From F23-B02 sp963613665 (GTDB taxonomy: Bacteria; Bacillota; Clostridia; Oscillospirales; Oscillospiraceae), in the NCBI GenBank assembly GCA_963613665.1, contig CAVEAL010000009.1:22159-86158 (forward strand): DNA of 64,000 bases, given 5' to 3'. Within the stretch, counting starts at the first letter, position 1. Each line of letters starts with the position of its first letter. Of the stretch, positions 61,007 through 64,000 are shown one piece after another. The translations under genes were made by a program, and so were the position numbers. The notes beneath the pieces were generated by a model. It saw only the letters and a program-made list of their open reading frames with translations. It was not told the DNA's origin and searched no databases.

Positions 61007-62339
61007 ATATAATACGGGCACTGATAAAAAAGCTTTCGTACAGTTCAAAGATTTCTTTGACGCGGCAATTTTTAACGCAACAATAGTTGCCTATAGCGGC
61101 GCCTCAGTCGCCGATTTGATTTCAATGCATAGCCGGAGATATATTATTGATCCGCAGACTCATATTTTCCAACAAGAGTTGTCTGCGTATACTACCGAAA
61201 ATAAAAAAACTCACATTCCGGCAACAAAAAAATCGGTAACAAAATATTTAGAAAAAATGCCTGCTGCTCTCGCTGACAAGATTCTTAAATTACACCAAAA
61301 GCCCGAACCTGAACTCATTGCCCAAAACCTTGATGCATTAGTAGAGTGCGTGTATGCTTTTCAAACAGAATTTGTAAACACATTTATTGTGCAAAAAGAG
61401 TATGATAAGTATTTGAAATTCGCTAATATGGGCCCTCGTCCCAAACTTGTCATTGCTCCATATTTTATGATAAAATCCGAAGATTCTTATTCAGAAAAGC
61501 AAATGTGGTTACATTATAACAGAGTCTGCTTAGAGAATACAATTGCCCTCAACGAGCAACAAAAAAAGGAAGAAATTGCTGCTCAATTAGTCCTTGAAAA
61601 GGATGTACTTTCTGAAGAATTTATTGAAATGGTCGCGTCCACATATGATCTTGCAGGCTACGAATATATCTTTATTTGGCTTGATGATTTCAATGCCTTT
61701 GAAGCTAAGGTAATGTATAATGAATTGTTTTCCAAGCTACTCAAAGCATTGAATAATATTGAAAAAAAGCCTATCATGGCATATGGTGGTTATGAATCTA
61801 TAATTTTATGCAATACAAACAGCCCTGCTCGTTTGTACGGTGTTGCTCAGTCTGTAGGGTATGGTGAATATCGTGCAATCACACCTGTGGGTGGTGGTAT
61901 GCCTGTAAACAAATACTATTTTCTTCCGACACATTGCCGAATGAGGTTTGATGATGTTGCTCGTATTTTGTCAGAGCACGGTTATTTTAGCGCAAGCAAA
62001 AGCGAAAAAGAACATGCACTTGACTATTACAGGGATATTTGCAATTGTGGTATTTGTCATGAAATTATAAGAGATGATATAAATGGTTTTTCTACGTATA
62101 ACGATTCTATCCCTTACACAGTAAAAACAAGGAATGGGATTCTAACTAAAAACCGCCCAACTACTGATGCAACTCTCATTGCTGCAATTCATTTCTTGAA
62201 CTGTAAAGTTTTTGAATGGAACTATATTGATAATGAAGATTTATCAACAGTTTTAGATAACTTGAAAAGTTGCTATGCCCAATATCAACCCAAACTTGCT
62301 GGTCATATAAATAAATGGTGCGAGATTTATGGCAAATAA
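60978..62339 (+). CDS. Possible TGT-like (tRNA-guanine transglycosylase-superfamily) protein in the SIR2 operon
   Basis: 453 residues from the ATG at 60978 (AAGAGAG upstream). I do not recognise it with certainty. CNCGIC at 355-360 matches the CxCxxC zinc motif of TGT-type base-exchange enzymes, with a later His (H405) as possible fourth ligand. Blocks IIDPQTHIF (near 55), APYFMIK and FIWLDDFNAFEAK fit alternating strands of a TIM barrel. DpdA-like relatives modify phage or island DNA bases. Its place between a nuclease-like and a SIR2 gene suggests defence. Spacing to the His differs from classical TGT. Confidence 0.45.
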   Translation: MKQQHLKILRYNTGTDKKAFVQFKDFFDAAIFNATIVAYSGASVADLISMHSRRYIIDPQTHIFQQELSAYTTENKKTHIPATKKSVTKYLEKMPAALADKILKLHQKPEPELIAQNLDALVECVYAFQTEFVNTFIVQKEYDKYLKFANMGPRPKLVIAPYFMIKSEDSYSEKQMWLHYNRVCLENTIALNEQQKKEEIAAQLVLEKDVLSEEFIEMVASTYDLAGYEYIFIWLDDFNAFEAKVMYNELFSKLLKALNNIEKKPIMAYGGYESIILCNTNSPARLYGVAQSVGYGEYRAITPVGGGMPVNKYYFLPTHCRMRFDDVARILSEHGYFSASKSEKEHALDYYRDICNCGICHEIIRDDINGFSTYNDSIPYTVKTRNGILTKNRPTTDATLIAAIHFLNCKVFEWNYIDNEDLSTVLDNLKSCYAQYQPKLAGHINKWCEIYGK

Positions 62340-63636
62340 ACGAATTAAGCGAGTCATTATTGCAGGGGCAGGTTTTTCTGCCCCTGCAAAACTGCCAATT
62401 CAAAGCAGAATTATTGATAGAATGGCAGAAGTTCCGGAAATGGATTTTTTAACTGGAAAAATGCCTGAAGAGAGTATGACTTTTCTTGATGCGTTTATCA
62501 CCGTTGGTCTATTTCTTTTAGATAATTACGCAAAGAAAGACTATACTGAATACCGTGTGAAGTATCAAAAATTGGTGGATAAAGATTTGGCATATAGAAC
62601 ATTCTTTGGTGCACAAGAAATTGACTTCAAATCATTGTGGTCAGAAGAAACATCCAAAACATTAAACAGTATCTTTTCGGATGAAGCCGCTCATAGTAAG
62701 CATGTGAGCAATTACTATTCAGAAGTATATTCTATTCGCGAGAATATTCGAAAGGCAATTCAAGACGAAAAAATTAATGTTAATCTTGAGGATGTATTTA
62801 CCGCATTTGATAAGTCAATAATTGTGCGAGAGCATCTACATGGTTATACATATGCTCAAATGGATAAAATTCGTTATTCTATTATGCGCTTGTTTATCTA
62901 TTATTTTTCTAAAAGCGTCCTTGAACACGATTTTGCGCATAAAGATTATCAAGCATTCTTTGGTTATCTCAAAAAGCGCCGAACAATTGAACCACCAACA
63001 ATAATTACAACCAATTGGGACACTTTAATTGAAAGCTATTGCAACAAATATTCTGTTGATTATAGTTATGGATTTTTACAACCCTATACTTCCGATTCTA
63101 TTAAACACACAGCCAAAAACTACGATTTACTACTTCTCAAAATTCACGGTTCCGCAAACTGGCTTCGTTGTTTGAATTGCGGTTCGATTTCTATTTTTGA
63201 AAAAAAACATGCAGCAACTTCTTTATTTGAGGATAATCGCACAGAAAAGTGTCCTGTCTGCGGACAAGAAAAAACAGCTCATGGCGCGTCAATGCAACCG
63301 GAATTAATAACACCTACAATGATGAAATCTCTTTCAAATCAGTTATATACAAATTTGTGGTCAAGTGCAGCACAAGAGCTACGTGATGCTACACATATCA
63401 TTTTTGTTGGCTATTCCCTGCCAATTGCCGATTTTGAGTTCCGTTACATGCTACAAAAGAATGTAACCAGTTCCGCAAAGATTGATGTCATTTTGACACC
63501 GAATAGCAATCCAGACTTAGTTGCTAATAATTTGAAAGATTTATTGCCATCAAAACGGTACTTGGACGCTTTCCCGAAGAATAAGGTTTCCTTTTATTAC
63601 GAAGGGTTTGGACCATATTTTTCGTTAAGCAAGTAA
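62329..63636 (+). CDS. SIR2-family protein (probable NADase effector)
   Basis: 435 residues starting inside the previous gene (11-nt overlap). SIR2 features: AGAGFSAPA (12-20), TTNWDTLIE (N229, D231), KIHGSANWL with H273 in the catalytic position, a zinc ribbon (CLNCG, CPVCG), and FVGYSLPIADFEFR closing the NAD fold. Bacterial SIR2 proteins in multi-gene operons often deplete NAD to stop phage. The operon order suggests it is the effector and the others sense or control it. Confidence 0.88.
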   Translation: MANKRIKRVIIAGAGFSAPAKLPIQSRIIDRMAEVPEMDFLTGKMPEESMTFLDAFITVGLFLLDNYAKKDYTEYRVKYQKLVDKDLAYRTFFGAQEIDFKSLWSEETSKTLNSIFSDEAAHSKHVSNYYSEVYSIRENIRKAIQDEKINVNLEDVFTAFDKSIIVREHLHGYTYAQMDKIRYSIMRLFIYYFSKSVLEHDFAHKDYQAFFGYLKKRRTIEPPTIITTNWDTLIESYCNKYSVDYSYGFLQPYTSDSIKHTAKNYDLLLLKIHGSANWLRCLNCGSISIFEKKHAATSLFEDNRTEKCPVCGQEKTAHGASMQPELITPTMMKSLSNQLYTNLWSSAAQELRDATHIIFVGYSLPIADFEFRYMLQKNVTSSAKIDVILTPNSNPDLVANNLKDLLPSKRYLDAFPKNKVSFYYEGFGPYFSLSK

Positions 63637-64000
63637 TCACATGTGGTTAAACTATTTAGTTTTTTATATATCATATCATTTAGACATTTCGTGAGGTTCT
63701 GTTCTTGAATTGTCCCGATAATTTCATAATCCATCTCCTATCAACATAATTACCGGCATGGGTACCAATTACTGGGCGCCCATGCCGGTGGTTCGTTTTA
63801 CTTTCCCTTTTTCACTTTCTTCGTTTACTCCCTCCTCGTATAATGTAGTTACGGTTTAACAGAGATGGTAAACCGCAAAAAACCCACTTGTTGTTTCATC
63901 AGCCAGATGAGATAATAAGGACGGCAGACAGAGGGCGCAGTCTCCCTCCTTGAAGCAAAGGCTTCGTCGGAAAGAATTGTGCCTCTGTCTTTGCGGGTAG
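63637..64000. other. Right edge: hairpins and remnant of an integrase gene 3' end
   Basis: No complete gene. A hairpin (arms ACCGGCATGGG / CCCATGCCGGT, 63752-63789) is followed by GGTTCGTTTTACTTTCCC, close to the terminator and last codons of the integrase at 31491 (GATTCTTTTTACTTTCCC). The minus strand beyond reads as KRRK-type codons. Further on, a CGGTTTA / TAAACCG hairpin (63852-63875) and an ACAGAGG...CCTCTGT pair span 63930-63990. Confidence 0.5.

Overview
The window looks like the chromosome of a spore-forming member of the Clostridia, probably of the Oscillospirales type. The backbone is GC-rich, with strong AGGAGG-type ribosome binding sites and sigma-A promoters. It carries a membrane pyrophosphatase of the K+-dependent sequence class, 2-hydroxyacyl-CoA dehydratase subunits, a TAXI-type TRAP transporter and a LysM-GH18 hydrolase of the spore-cortex kind. 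The order-level placement is an inference from gene content and style, not from a marker gene.

Positions 1-29500 are ordinary backbone: a partial ABC exporter and PlsC; the pyrophosphatase; a secreted M23 peptidase; a Na/Pi symporter with a PhoU tail; a TAXI/TRAP pair; a hom-lysC-asd operon; PlsY with a HAD phosphatase; a 2-hydroxyacyl-CoA dehydratase operon divergent from a GntR regulator with a clear palindromic operator; and a complete pstSCAB-phoU operon. Threaded between these genes is a family of 250-600 bp intergenic repeats (6.0, 8.4, 15.9, 17.3, 19.5 and weakly 29.3 kb). They have about 25 bp terminal inverted repeats and an internal terminator-like hairpin, and several abut or supply the stop codon of the neighbouring gene.

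A tRNA-Pro(UGG) at 29747-29822 marks the left end of an integrated mobilisable element of about 29.8 kb. Its 3' half plus terminator is repeated, imperfectly, at 59604-59709. The element has overlapping tyrosine recombinase genes, a relaxase, MobC, a candidate oriT and an excisionase-like protein, but no type IV secretion genes, so it is best described as an IME. It carries a large gene (37125-40205) whose GADYDGD motif and conserved lysines resemble the two-barrel QDE-1/YonO class of single-subunit RNA polymerases, translationally coupled to an unrecognised partner. This is the most unusual item in the window.

The second half of the element (42-57 kb) is a defence island, all on the minus strand. 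An XRE regulator sits behind an attenuator-like leader and is followed by Hachiman (HamA, HamB), a GmrSD-family DUF262 enzyme, and a type I restriction-modification locus. That locus has an XerC-like recombinase and invertible target-recognition cassettes flanked by four copies of a 13 bp site. A RES-domain protein and a Fic protein sit near the two ends.

Beyond the right att site, an AT-rich four-gene operon (59967-63636) follows a second attenuator-like leader. It encodes a YwgA-like protein, a PD-(D/E)XK-like protein, a protein with a TGT-like CxCxxC motif, and a SIR2 protein; it looks like a further, possibly undescribed, defence system. The last few hundred bases resemble the 3' end of another integrase gene, so a second element may begin there.
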